Shown one piece after another: positions 9,006 to 16,102 of a stretch of DNA of 38,110 bases. This DNA is from Candidatus Gastranaerophilales bacterium (lineage in GTDB: Bacteria; Cyanobacteriota; Vampirovibrionia; Gastranaerophilales; Gastranaerophilaceae), in assembly GCA_944326615.1 (NCBI GenBank), contig CALVEO010000013.1:1-38110 (forward strand), in the 5' to 3' direction. Made by a program: the position numbers and the translations under genes. The stretch's first letter is position 1. The number at the start of each line of letters is the position of its first letter. Under the pieces are notes generated by a model. The model made no database searches. It was not told the DNA's origin and worked only from the letters and a program-made list of their open reading frames with translations.

Positions 9006-9034
9006 TTGAGATTTCGAGGATTTTTTGTTATAAT
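9006..9034 (+). promoter_or_regulatory. promoter of the parDE module
   Basis: TTGAGA (9006-9011) and TATAAT (9029-9034) are spaced by exactly 17 bases, a near-consensus sigma-70 promoter. Transcription would start near 9041, about 32 bases before the parD ATG. AGAGGT (9061-9066) is the ribosome site. Type II antitoxins usually repress such a promoter. Confidence 0.75.
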
Positions 9035-9072
9035 TTTTTATGTAAAGTGTTATCAATTTTAGAGGTAAATTC

Positions 9073-9318
9073 ATGGATATATCTTTAAGTGGTGATTTCG
9101 AAAAATTTATAAAAGAACAGATGGCTACGGGGTTATATAACTCTGTAAATGATATTGTCCAGGAAGCTTTATCACTTTTAATTTCAAGAAAAAGTATTCC
9201 GCAGGAACGTATTGCAATGCTAAATAAAGATATTGATGAGGCATTGGCTGAATTAGAAGCAGGAAAGCATAAAGATGGTCATGCGGTTATGAGGAATCTT
9301 ATAGCTAAATATGAATAA
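9073..9318 (+). CDS. parD: ParD-like antitoxin
   Basis: An 81-aa type II antitoxin. The N terminus (MDISLSGDFEKFIKEQMATG, then YNSVNDIVQEALSLL) has the strand and helices of the ParD/CopG ribbon-helix-helix DNA-binding fold, typical of ParD (S/G-x-F-E-K-F-I-xx-x-V-xx-G-x-Y-xx-A/V-x-x-V). The C-terminal half is charged and would wrap the toxin. It overlaps parE by eight bases (ATGAATAA) and has its own promoter. It appears intact although every phage gene around it is broken. Confidence 0.88.
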   Translation: MDISLSGDFEKFIKEQMATGLYNSVNDIVQEALSLLISRKSIPQERIAMLNKDIDEALAELEAGKHKDGHAVMRNLIAKYE

Positions 9319-9613
9319 TAAATTAAACTTAAGAATTCTGGATAAAGCTGAAGAAGATATGACCTTAATTGGAGAATATATTGCAAAAGATAATCCAACT
9401 GCGGCAAGTAATTTGTTAAAACAATTTTATTCAACCTTCGAAACATTATCTGAATATCCGAATCTTGGTTTTAAAAGAGAAGATTTTACATACAAAGATG
9501 TTAGGTTCTATGTTGTAAGAAAAAACTTTTTGATCTTGTATAAGATTGAACAATCGACCTTGTTTATTTTGAGGGTATTTCCTGCTTATCAGGATATTTG
9601 TGCTTTGTTATAG
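9311..9613 (+). CDS. parE: ParE-like toxin
   Basis: A 100-aa member of the RelE/ParE toxin superfamily. The N terminus (LRILDKAEEDMTLIGEYIAKDNPTAASN, in parts) gives the family's helical hairpin. It is followed by the PNLG motif and the C-terminal strands VRFYVVRKNFLILYKIE and LFILRVFPA, as in ParE proteins. ParE toxins inhibit DNA gyrase; for this protein that is family knowledge, not shown here. The ATG lies inside the end of parD, so translation is coupled to the antitoxin. Length is normal and no key feature seems lost. Confidence 0.88.
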   Translation: MNNKLNLRILDKAEEDMTLIGEYIAKDNPTAASNLLKQFYSTFETLSEYPNLGFKREDFTYKDVRFYVVRKNFLILYKIEQSTLFILRVFPAYQDICALL

Positions 9614-9634
9614 TTTTCTATTTTTATTCCTTTC

Positions 9635-9770
9635 TTACATTGTTTTATTAGGTGCAGAAGTCAATTTCCCTTGATTGCCTGTATGCGTATGAGGATTATA
9701 TGTATCTCTCATTGCTTGCATTGACGATGTTTTATCAGTAATATCGGAATTTGATTTAATGTCGTCGGTA
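9635..9770 (-). pseudogene. phage baseplate assembly protein V, C-terminal fragment
   Basis: The last 45 or so residues of a gpV-like baseplate spike protein, including DIKSNSDITDKTSSMQA and the C-terminal NPHTHTGNQGKLTSAPNKTM. The NxHTH...G.....P motif near the C terminus is typical of gpV-like proteins. The rest of the gene is missing. The preceding sequence on this strand is the N terminus of a gpD-like gene in a different frame, so a deletion has joined the two near 9766-9785. Confidence 0.6.
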
Positions 9771-9965
9771 TTATGCACACAAGGTATCGCCTTTTGTCGG
9801 ATTCCAAGAGCCTTGCCAGAGTTTTTCGGAATCCTCAAATGCAATGACAAGTTCGTCAGACTCTCCATGTTCAACGTCAGTGTATTCAATAGAAGTAACA
9901 TAGGGGGAAACGTCTTTTGTTATATTCTTTTTTTCATAAAACAATTCAAAAATAGGTACAAGCAT
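9771..9965 (-). pseudogene. phage late control protein D-like, N-terminal fragment
   Basis: About 60 residues starting at the ATG 9965 (MLVPIFELFYEKKNITKDVS), followed by YVTSIEYTD..HGESDELVIAFEDSEKLWQG. This is the usual N terminus of gpD/tail-hub proteins of P2-like and related contractile phages (normally over 300 aa). It breaks off after NPTKGD and runs into a gpV-like C terminus out of frame. Its ATG overlaps the stop of the X-like gene (TAATG), preserving the original operon junction. Confidence 0.6.
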
Positions 9966-10177
9966 TATTTTTTCCAAGGGGGTAGTTCAAATTGTATTGT
10001 TTCGGATTCTTCAATAACCGGGATTTTTAGTTTTATTCCTGCATCCAAGACAGGTTCAATCTGGATTTCGCGGTTTGCTTTTATAATTTCCTCATACAAA
10101 TTAGGAGTGCTGTAATATTTTTGAGAAATCATATCCAAACGGTCTCCGTCACGAGTGATATAGGTATAATAGTCATT
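9965..10177 (-). pseudogene. phage tail protein X-like (LysM-type), start lost
   Basis: Reading codons back from the TAA at 9965-9967 gives 70 residues: NDYYTYITRDGDRLDMISQK, then YYSTPNLYEEIIKANRE and a proline-rich end ELPPWKK. The pattern (xYTV.DGDRLD.I...YG....Y..I..AN) is that of tail protein X of P2-like phages, which is about 70 aa. The only ATG at the right place (10176) is one base out of frame with this reading, so the start has been lost by an indel. Too short and broken to appear as an ordinary ORF. Confidence 0.6.
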
Positions 10178-10243
10178 TCTTTGCTCCTGTGAAATCAGAG
10201 ATTTCTACGTCGCCATCGTTAAGTTTCACCCTCAGTTCACCGG

Positions 10244-10686
10244 CTAACCGCCGCTGAATTCGGGCTGCACTCCGGCTACCGTTTTTTTAAATCCTTTCTG
10301 TTCCATTTTATCTTCCGGAATTTTTCCGGTGTATTCTTTTAATCGGACATCGACCTGAACAGACATTAAATCACCCTCAGACGAGGCTTGTTCTGTAGTT
10401 TGTCCGAGTTCATCAATAACGAAAACACCGACATATTCACCGTTTCCTTTGATAAATTTCAATGGGGTTGCCTGCGACATCTTTTAAGTTTTTTATCTCA
10501 TCTTTCGGCACGCAGAAGTTGCGGTGGAAGTTTAACTTTATATTTTCTTCCTGCAAATTCTTTCCTAAAAATTGCAGAATGGATTTGTTTTCTATGCGTT
10601 CGTGCTGAGCATAATTGTAGGATACCGTCTCATTTAAACCGTTGAAGTAAGTTATTAATTCAAATTTTATCTAATTGTGCGAACAA
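10244..10686 (-). pseudogene. phage tail protein U-like, frameshifted twice
   Basis: Starts at TTG 10686 (MFAQLDKI, with AAGGAG eight bases upstream). It shifts frame to ELITYFNGLNETVSYNYAQH and on to VPKDEIKNLKDVAG, then shifts again at about 10465-10480 to ATPLKFIKGNGEYVGVFVIDE and DLMSVQVDVRLKEYTGK. The order matches gpU of P2-like phages, in which a GxGxYGxYVIExL segment is followed by a FTLxLKRY strand. Two indels make the gene non-functional. It lies directly upstream of the X- and D-like fragments, in P2 order U-X-D. Confidence 0.6.
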
Positions 10687-10698
10687 TTTTAAAACTCC

Positions 10699-10771
10699 TT
10701 AGTATGCCACTCTTTCTTTACGTTCAAACTCCCTTTTAATGATGTTAACGACTTCATCTTTGTGTGAGCAT
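10699..10771 (-). pseudogene. C-terminal tip of a further phage tail gene
   Basis: A short open stretch ending TAA at 10699-10701 reads SHKDEVVNIIKREFERKERV and ends AY. It lies directly upstream of the U-like gene, where the tape-measure gene T sits in P2-like phages, and a charged helical end is usual there. Everything upstream is lost. The identity is positional inference only. Confidence 0.35.
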
Positions 10772-10886
10772 TTTCAAAAATTTTTCTTTTGATTCAGAAC
10801 CTGAAATTGTGATTGTTGGGTTGTATGTTACAACAATGGATGCCGGTGCAGATGAACGACCTCTCACGTTGGCTTTGAAGCCTCAT

Positions 10887-11221
10887 GAAAATACTCACAA
10901 GGCGACAGTGAAAAAGGAGATTCTTATGACAACAAAGTTAACGCTCTTTCAGATTATAACCTCAAAAAGAAAGAAGCAAAGCCGGTAATTCCACAGGTAC
11001 TTTACCTTATGTTGAAACCTATAGATAATTTGATGAAAGACAGAACTGTTTTTATCATCGCACACAGACTGTCAACAATTAAAAATACGGATAGAATTGC
11101 TGTTATAAACGAGGGCGAATTGGTAGAACTCCGGACTCATGATGAGCTTATGTTAATAGAAAACGGACAATACAAGGCGCTTTATGAAATGCAGTTTAAA
11201 AAACAAGAGGTTAACGTATAA
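10887..11221 (+). pseudogene. ABC transporter C-terminal fragment
   Basis: The last 65 or so residues of an MsbA/LmrA-type exporter ATPase domain: DNLMKDRTVFIIAHRLSTIK with the H-loop histidine, then ADRIAV-like TDRIAVINEGELVELRTHDEL and a final helix. Walker A, the signature motif and Walker B are all missing. The frame is open upstream to about 10887, but that part (for example KVNALSDYNLKKKEAKPVIP) is not ABC-like, so the fragment seems joined to foreign sequence near 11010. No ribosome site is evident; the gene is dead or a by-product of rearrangement. Confidence 0.7.
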
Positions 11222-11263
11222 AGTAGGTTATTGAATGAAAAGACATGCATTTTAATAATATTC

Positions 11264-11481
11264 GGGTGGTGGTTCTAGTGATGAATCATATTTCTCAGGA
11301 GTTTCAATGGATTTAGAAAATTATCAAAATTTTCTGATGTCTACTAAAGTTGGTGCTTGGTATGAAAGTGAAATTACAATCCTATAGAATACAAGTAAGA
11401 GAATATTAATTCAAATTCTTAATCAAATAAAAAATGAACACAAAAAGATAACTTTAGTGATATTTAGATGGAGATTTTGAA
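11264..11481 (+). pseudogene. probable caspase-like (C14) protease N-terminal fragment
   Basis: The frame reads GGGSSDESYFSGVSMDLENY, then QNFLMSTKVGAWYESEITIL, an in-frame TAG (11381-11383), then NTSKRILIQILNQIKNEHKK and a stop. A GGS..D..YF.GV..DL..Y..FL.S..GG.W...EI..L pattern leading to a helix before a strand ending SGHG is usual of caspase-like peptidases. Here the sequence decays at the strand (ITLVIF) before any catalytic His or Cys. The family call is from motif resemblance and is tentative. Confidence 0.4.
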
Positions 11482-11492
11482 AATAAATGATT

Positions 11493-11593
11493 TATTTAAC
11501 CTCCCTCACTATAGATGTTTCCGTAAAAATCTTAAAGCCGCAAAGGTATTCGGGGCCTGTCAGATGTGCTGTGAACTATGTTTGAAGTGAAAT
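11493..11593. repeat. 101-bp direct repeat, right copy
   Basis: Exact copy of 8652-8752, that is, the last 98 coding bases of the radical SAM gene with its stop and three more bases, without the rest of the gene. Under the integration model this is the original chromosomal gene end, displaced 2841 bases from its gene. Confidence 0.97.
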
Positions 11594-12019
11594 GTTGTAT
11601 ACTACATAAATTAGGAGATTGTGATGCTCCATTCTGTCGCTCGCAATGACGATTGTTAGATCTTAGATAAAATTTACGGGAACATACTCCCTCCCTTATT
11701 AGGTAGGGTTGGGGTGGGGTGCAATCAGAAGAACAGAAGTTCGGAGGGCAAGAGGGCAGGCTAATTTCATTAAAAGTAGTTATGGTAAATTATTCAATTC
11801 TTCCATTACTGATACCAGCTTGACCTCCTGACATCCGATCCTCCGGCTGCTATATGACTTACCTTTCTGATAAGCCCCTCTCCCTAACCCTCTCCCCAAG
11901 GGGGCGAGGGGAGTAAAAGGTAAATCTTTTACTGTAAATGGCTTACCCTCCTATCTTCCTACCTTCTTACCCTCTAGTTAATCCCTCTCCCGAGGAGAGG
12001 GAAATATATTATGCTATTC
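11594..12019. other. non-coding stretch with dispersed repeats
   Basis: No gene is visible. It contains a short REP-like string (about 11620-11652, with TCGCTCGCAATGACGA), purine- and pyrimidine-rich blocks (11750-11775; 11940-11976), and C/G-rich palindromes at 11878-11914 and 11983-12001. The same kinds of block recur at 19190-19380. Under the integration model this is the original downstream flank of the radical SAM gene. Confidence 0.7.
11983..12001. repeat. CCCTCTCC/GGAGAGGG palindrome
   Basis: Perfect 8-base inverted arms around CGA, 18 bases beyond the stop of the leftward 580-aa gene. It could act as a transcript-end hairpin, but no T-run follows in either direction. Similar palindromes occur at 19190-19207 and 19358-19375, so it is better seen as part of a dispersed repeat family. 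Confidence 0.6.
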
Positions 12020-13762
12020 CTAAGCATTATAGCGTTTAAATGATTTTTCTATGTTTTTGGAGATTGTATTTTTTACGGTATCGTATTCTGTCGTTAAAGA
12101 GGATATTTCTGTATCCAGATTTTTCATCTTCATATCTAATGTTTCTTCTTTGGAATTCAATTTTGCTTTTTCGGTTGTATATTTGGCTTCGGCCTGTGCT
12201 ATAAGGGTATCATCAGAAATTTCTTTTATATAAGTATCTGTTGCATAATTTGCCTGATAATAGTAACCGTCATCTTTTACTTTAGATATAAAGAGCATGC
12301 CGCTTTGAAGCATTTGCTGGAGGTAGTCATTATCATTTATATTGTCATTTTCTGTCCACCCGTTTGCACAAATCTGGTTGAATAATGCATCATAGAATGT
12401 TGCTTGGGCAAGATCATCACTTGATACAGATGTGCCTGTCGTAATTGTAAGCAATGTGTTATTTTCTATCAGTTTTGAAGTAGATATTCTGTCTCCGACA
12501 TAATATTGATCCTGACCGTCAAGATCTGTAGTTGAAATACCGTTCATGAAATCATAAAAATAAGTTAAATATGCTTTCATTATACTACTAATGTTTATAC
12601 CAATAGCAGTTGCGCATCCATTCTTATCATCATGTCCAGAGTCTGTATTACCATAAGCTACAAGACCTATATAACCGGTGCCGGATGAGCTGAGCCACTG
12701 GTTAGTGTCTTTTATAACGCCGCTATTATTTTGTTTACGTCTTTCGTATCTGTATACGAAGTTGCCCATATCTTCATCATTAAAGAACTGCCATTTATGA
12801 TCTTCAGCATTACCATCTCCTCTTTTCGAATCTTTATTTGATGTATCGCATTGATTGCTTACAAGATATTCGATTTGTGTCTGTGCATATTCAATGGCCT
12901 GCTGTGTGAATGGATCTCCTGTATCAAGTAACGATGCGAGAGCTTCGAACATATCAGTCCATACGGATGAAGTTGTGATTGCATCAATCGGACCGCCTTC
13001 ATAACCAATTGAACTCGTTCTGTTACCTTTTGCCTGTGCAATTAATGTATAATCTCCGCTTAAAATATCCCCAAGAGTAACCTGACCGGAGCCGGAACTT
13101 TTGTTAAATCCGGATGCTACGTTGCCTGTACCGTTCTGGTAATACTCTTTTTTACCATTATCATAGAGTGTAACACCATTGGTTATGTCTGATGTAAAAT
13201 ATGAATCTGTCGGATTAACAGTATAATTTTTTAACACATCTGCTAATTCATCTACAGTAACATCTTTAGTCTGGACTGCAACTGTGACATCTCCGCCAAA
13301 CCCTGCTGCCTGATTGTAAGGCAAACCTTTAATTGTGTCTTTTAAGGTTTCGGATATCAAACCGCTGTTATATAAACCTTCTACAAAGGCCTGACGCATG
13401 GCCTCTGACGGTAATGTCCCCAAGCCTTCCTGAGGTATACCTGCAAAACGTGCCGCAGATGCGTATTTGCCGTTTAATGTTACACGGTTTAATGAATCGG
13501 TTAGTATTATCGGCATATAATCGTTTAAAGTCGATGGTGACATTAATATATTGTAAGATAACGGCGTACTTGTGTCTCCTGTGCCGTAGTAATCGTAAAT
13601 AAGTTTTGTCTGATCAAGTGAATTCTGGTATTCGTTAGATAAATCAGCAAGCTCTCTGGACAAGGCTATTTTCTGGTGTGATAAGCGCATTGATTGATAT
13701 TCACAGTCAGATTTTCTGGCTGTTATTGTCAATAATCTAGCTTGTCCTGCTGCTAAGCCCAT
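12020..13762 (-). CDS. large protein of unknown function with terminal coiled coils
   Basis: 580 aa, not recognised. No signal peptide or membrane segment. The N terminus (residues 1-60, MGLAAGQARLLTITARKSD, then SMRLSHQKIALSRELADLS) is a long amphipathic helix. The C terminus (about 515-578) is a charged coiled coil rich in Glu and Lys, ending in SFKRYNA. The middle (about 65-510) is Asn-, Thr- and Gly-rich with short strands and no known motif. Helical ends around a variable middle recall flagellin/hook-type or needle-type secreted structural proteins, but no sequence signature supports that. AAAGGAAAA before the ATG supports the start. It is divergent from the R3H ATPase across 308 bases. 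Confidence 0.75.
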   Translation of the reverse strand: MGLAAGQARLLTITARKSDCEYQSMRLSHQKIALSRELADLSNEYQNSLDQTKLIYDYYGTGDTSTPLSYNILMSPSTLNDYMPIILTDSLNRVTLNGKYASAARFAGIPQEGLGTLPSEAMRQAFVEGLYNSGLISETLKDTIKGLPYNQAAGFGGDVTVAVQTKDVTVDELADVLKNYTVNPTDSYFTSDITNGVTLYDNGKKEYYQNGTGNVASGFNKSSGSGQVTLGDILSGDYTLIAQAKGNRTSSIGYEGGPIDAITTSSVWTDMFEALASLLDTGDPFTQQAIEYAQTQIEYLVSNQCDTSNKDSKRGDGNAEDHKWQFFNDEDMGNFVYRYERRKQNNSGVIKDTNQWLSSSGTGYIGLVAYGNTDSGHDDKNGCATAIGINISSIMKAYLTYFYDFMNGISTTDLDGQDQYYVGDRISTSKLIENNTLLTITTGTSVSSDDLAQATFYDALFNQICANGWTENDNINDNDYLQQMLQSGMLFISKVKDDGYYYQANYATDTYIKEISDDTLIAQAEAKYTTEKAKLNSKEETLDMKMKNLDTEISSLTTEYDTVKNTISKNIEKSFKRYNA

Positions 13763-14070
13763 TTGATTTTCCTTTCAAAAGTAACGTTCACTTATTTAAT
13801 ACGGAATTTACCTGCTTAATCTTTAAAAAATAATGATTTTTTGTAACATTTGTTAATACTTTTTCTTCTTAAAAATATTGATGTTATTAAGTAATATAAA
13901 ATTGCTATGATTGTAATATCAATAATTGATGTGATTTTTGAAAAAAGTGGTATAATATATATAGAAAGGTGAATTGAAAACTTTATAAAAAATCGTTCCG
14001 TTGCGCGTACGGAGTTATCAGCCGGTGATTATTTTGTTTTATACAAAATATAAGAAAGGCAGAAAAGAAA
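13763..14070. other. 308-bp divergent intergenic region with leader
   Basis: No gene is seen. The right part contains an extended -10 promoter and a leader of about 105 bases with one small hairpin (CCGT/ACGG around 14001-14015). The left part is plain AT-rich sequence that must hold the promoter of the leftward 580-aa gene. No riboswitch class was recognised. Confidence 0.6.
13948..13956 (+). promoter_or_regulatory. extended -10 promoter of the R3H ATPase gene
   Basis: TGG followed by TATAAT (13951-13956) gives a perfect extended -10 element. No good -35 box is at 17 bases (TTGATG is 19 bases away). Transcription near 13963 leaves a leader of about 108 bases before the ATG at 14071, unusually long for this window. 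Confidence 0.6.
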
Positions 14071-15696
14071 ATGACCAGCCTACAATTTCAAAATGATTTG
14101 GATCGCTTGACAGAAGTTTTGCCTGACAAAGTCAGGAAGCACATTACTTATGAAAAAATGGATGATGTTATTGAAATTGTTCTGGATATCGGCAGAACCC
14201 CTGAAATCAGACATGCCGGCGGAAAGATTGAATATCTTGGCGATGAATTTGTTACGGAAGATGATATTAATTACATTACCTCACGTATTCAGGAATTTAC
14301 ATCGGATAACCGTTCAGGGATTCCCGGAACTCTCCATAGAATCAGCGCAATAAGAAACAGGCAGGGAAAAATTATAGGTCTGACCTGTCGTATCGGAAGA
14401 GTCGTAACAGGTACAATTGCCTGCATCAAAGATATTTGTATGATGAATAAAAGTATCTTGTTCCTCGGGCGTCCGGGAGTCGGCAAAACTACAAAACTAC
14501 GTGAAATTTCACGTCTTGTTGCTGATGAACTCGGCAAGCGTGTAGTAATTGTTGATACATCCAATGAAATTGCTGGCGACGGCGACACTCCACATCCTGC
14601 AATAGGCCATGCAAGACGTATGCAGGTTACCCAGCCGGAATTTCAAAAAGATATTATGATTGAAGCTGTTGAAAATCATACTCCTGAAGTTATTGTTGTG
14701 GATGAAATCGGCACCGAAGCTGAAGCGCAGGCCGCAAGAACAATTGCAGAACGCGGTGTAATGCTTATTGCTACAGCTCATGGAAACAGCCTTGAAAATT
14801 TAATTAAAAACCCTACATTATCGGATTTAGTAGGCGGTATTCAATCAGTAACTTTAGGTGATGATGAAGCAAAACGCAGAGCGTCTCAAAAAACGGTTCT
14901 TGAAAGAGAAAAACAGCCTACATTTGATGTCGTTATAGAAATTCTGGATAGAAACACTCTCGCGGTATATAAAAATACCGCAGAAGCTGTTGATTATATT
15001 TTGCGCGGCTGGCCTATCAGACCGGAAATAAGAAAAGTTGATAAAACTTACGACACAGAAGTTACGGCGCAGGATAACCATGAACCGACAATTTCTGATA
15101 TTCCTAAAGAAATCAATAAACTTGAACAAAAAATTCAGCCGGAACATAATACGGATAGCTTAAAATTCAGCTTTTCACGACAGAAATATGTTGAAGAGGT
15201 TAAAGGTATAAAGAAAATTTATCTTTACGCTGTGTCGCGGACTATTGTTGAAAAAGTAATTGAAAGACTTGATTTAAATGCTGAAATTACGCGTAATCTT
15301 GAAGATGCTGATATTGTGATTGCACATAAAAACTTTATAAAAGGCGGAGCAAAAGTTTTGAGCACTGCAAATGATTACAGGCTGCAGATATTTTATGTAA
15401 AAACTAACTCTATGGCGCAAATTCAGAAAGTTTTGAAAGAAGCATTGCAGATAACGGAAGCGTCAGAAACTTTATGCGGGTACTATGATGATGCAGAACG
15501 TGCACTTGATGAAGCAAAAGCCGCTATAAATAAAATTCTTGCGGGTGCAGAACATGTTGAATTGACCCCGCAAAATCAGCATATAAGAAAATTACAGCAC
15601 GAACTTGTTGAACAGCACAATCTTTCGAGCAAATCCGTCGGAGAAGGCAGTAACAGGCACCTCAGAATTGTCGGCGGAAAAGATTTCAATAACTAA
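14071..15696 (+). CDS. AAA+ ATPase with R3H domain (Ycf45-like)
   Basis: A 541-aa nucleic-acid-linked ATPase of the Ycf45/SpoIIIAA-like family. Walker A is GRPGVGKT (133-140), Walker B is VIVVDEIG (207-214), with an arginine-rich stretch AARTIAERG and ATAHGNS sensor-like segment after it. The linker (about 330-400) is charged. The C terminus carries an R3H single-stranded nucleic-acid-binding motif, RKLQHELVEQH, with Arg506 and His510 as the R-x3-H pair. This domain order is typical of cyanobacteria and plastids (ycf45), which supports the lineage guess. Its exact job is not established in the family. It is followed by grx after 53 bases with a separate strong ribosome site. Confidence 0.88.
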   Translation: MTSLQFQNDLDRLTEVLPDKVRKHITYEKMDDVIEIVLDIGRTPEIRHAGGKIEYLGDEFVTEDDINYITSRIQEFTSDNRSGIPGTLHRISAIRNRQGKIIGLTCRIGRVVTGTIACIKDICMMNKSILFLGRPGVGKTTKLREISRLVADELGKRVVIVDTSNEIAGDGDTPHPAIGHARRMQVTQPEFQKDIMIEAVENHTPEVIVVDEIGTEAEAQAARTIAERGVMLIATAHGNSLENLIKNPTLSDLVGGIQSVTLGDDEAKRRASQKTVLEREKQPTFDVVIEILDRNTLAVYKNTAEAVDYILRGWPIRPEIRKVDKTYDTEVTAQDNHEPTISDIPKEINKLEQKIQPEHNTDSLKFSFSRQKYVEEVKGIKKIYLYAVSRTIVEKVIERLDLNAEITRNLEDADIVIAHKNFIKGGAKVLSTANDYRLQIFYVKTNSMAQIQKVLKEALQITEASETLCGYYDDAERALDEAKAAINKILAGAEHVELTPQNQHIRKLQHELVEQHNLSSKSVGEGSNRHLRIVGGKDFNN

Positions 15697-15749
15697 TTTG
15701 CAATATCAGACTTATTAATTTATAATAACTTAAATTAAAGGAGGTTATT

Positions 15750-16010
15750 ATGAACAAAATTGATATTTACACAATGACAACATGCCCTTATTGCGTCAAG
15801 GCAAAAAAACTTTTATCAACTCTGGGTTTAACTTACACAGAGCACAATGTTGATGAATCTTTTGATGAAATGACAAAAGAATTGTCGGAAAAATTCAATA
15901 AACCAGTTATGACAGTTCCGCAGATTATTATTAACGATAATTATGTCGGCGGATATGATGATTTGGAAGCAGCATACAAAAGCGGAAAACTCAAAGAAAT
16001 TTTAGAATAA
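15750..16010 (+). CDS. grxC: glutaredoxin
   Basis: An 86-aa dithiol glutaredoxin. The redox site CPYC is at Cys12-Cys15, the cis-proline TVPQ at 55-58, and the glutathione-binding GG at 68-69 (NYVGGYDDL). Length is usual for Grx3. It reduces protein or glutathione mixed disulfides in the cytoplasm. AAAGGAGG directly before the ATG is one of the strongest ribosome sites in the window. A bidirectional terminator separates it from the convergent ppdK. Confidence 0.95.
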   Translation: MNKIDIYTMTTCPYCVKAKKLLSTLGLTYTEHNVDESFDEMTKELSEKFNKPVMTVPQIIINDNYVGGYDDLEAAYKSGKLKEILE

Positions 16011-16040
16011 TTAAATTGTGATTTCATAGCGAATAAAACA

Positions 16041-16072
16041 AAAGGCGGGAATTTTTAATTCCTGCCTTTTTA
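16041..16072. terminator. bidirectional terminator between grxC and ppdK
   Basis: Thirteen-base arms (16041-16053 and 16057-16069, AAAGGCGGGAATT and AATTCCTGCCTTT) pair with a single G-U and a three-base loop. A-rich sequence precedes and a T-run follows, so it can end transcripts from either side. It lies 30 bases after each stop codon. Confidence 0.88.
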
Positions 16073-16102
16073 TATTTTTGAGGTATAGCGTATGTTTTAC
16101 GC

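Larger units (their letters stand above)
8753..11492. mobile_element. degenerate integrated element / prophage remnant between 101-bp repeats
   Basis: These 2740 bases lie between two perfect 101-bp copies of the radical SAM 3' end. Inside are broken phage tail genes on the minus strand, an intact ParDE module on the plus strand, and fragments of an ABC transporter and a probable caspase-like gene. No integrase, transposase or replication gene is left. The reading as a decayed integrative element that used the gene end as attachment site is inference. A 2841-bp tandem duplication followed by loss, or a recombination between copies, are alternatives. Confidence 0.6.

Noticed and set aside
9759-10115. 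Plus-strand open frame across the phage D/X fragments
   Set aside because: The minus strand carries recognisable phage protein segments here; the plus frame has no ribosome site and unusual composition.
10764-10988. 74-aa plus-strand reading frame as a gene
   Set aside because: It has no ribosome site and a GTG start inside a phage remnant; no motif is visible, and another frame leads into the ABC fragment. It is most likely decayed sequence.
14001-14035. Riboswitch in the R3H gene leader
   Set aside because: Only one small hairpin and a loose AGCCGGTGA string are seen; no known riboswitch core could be assembled.
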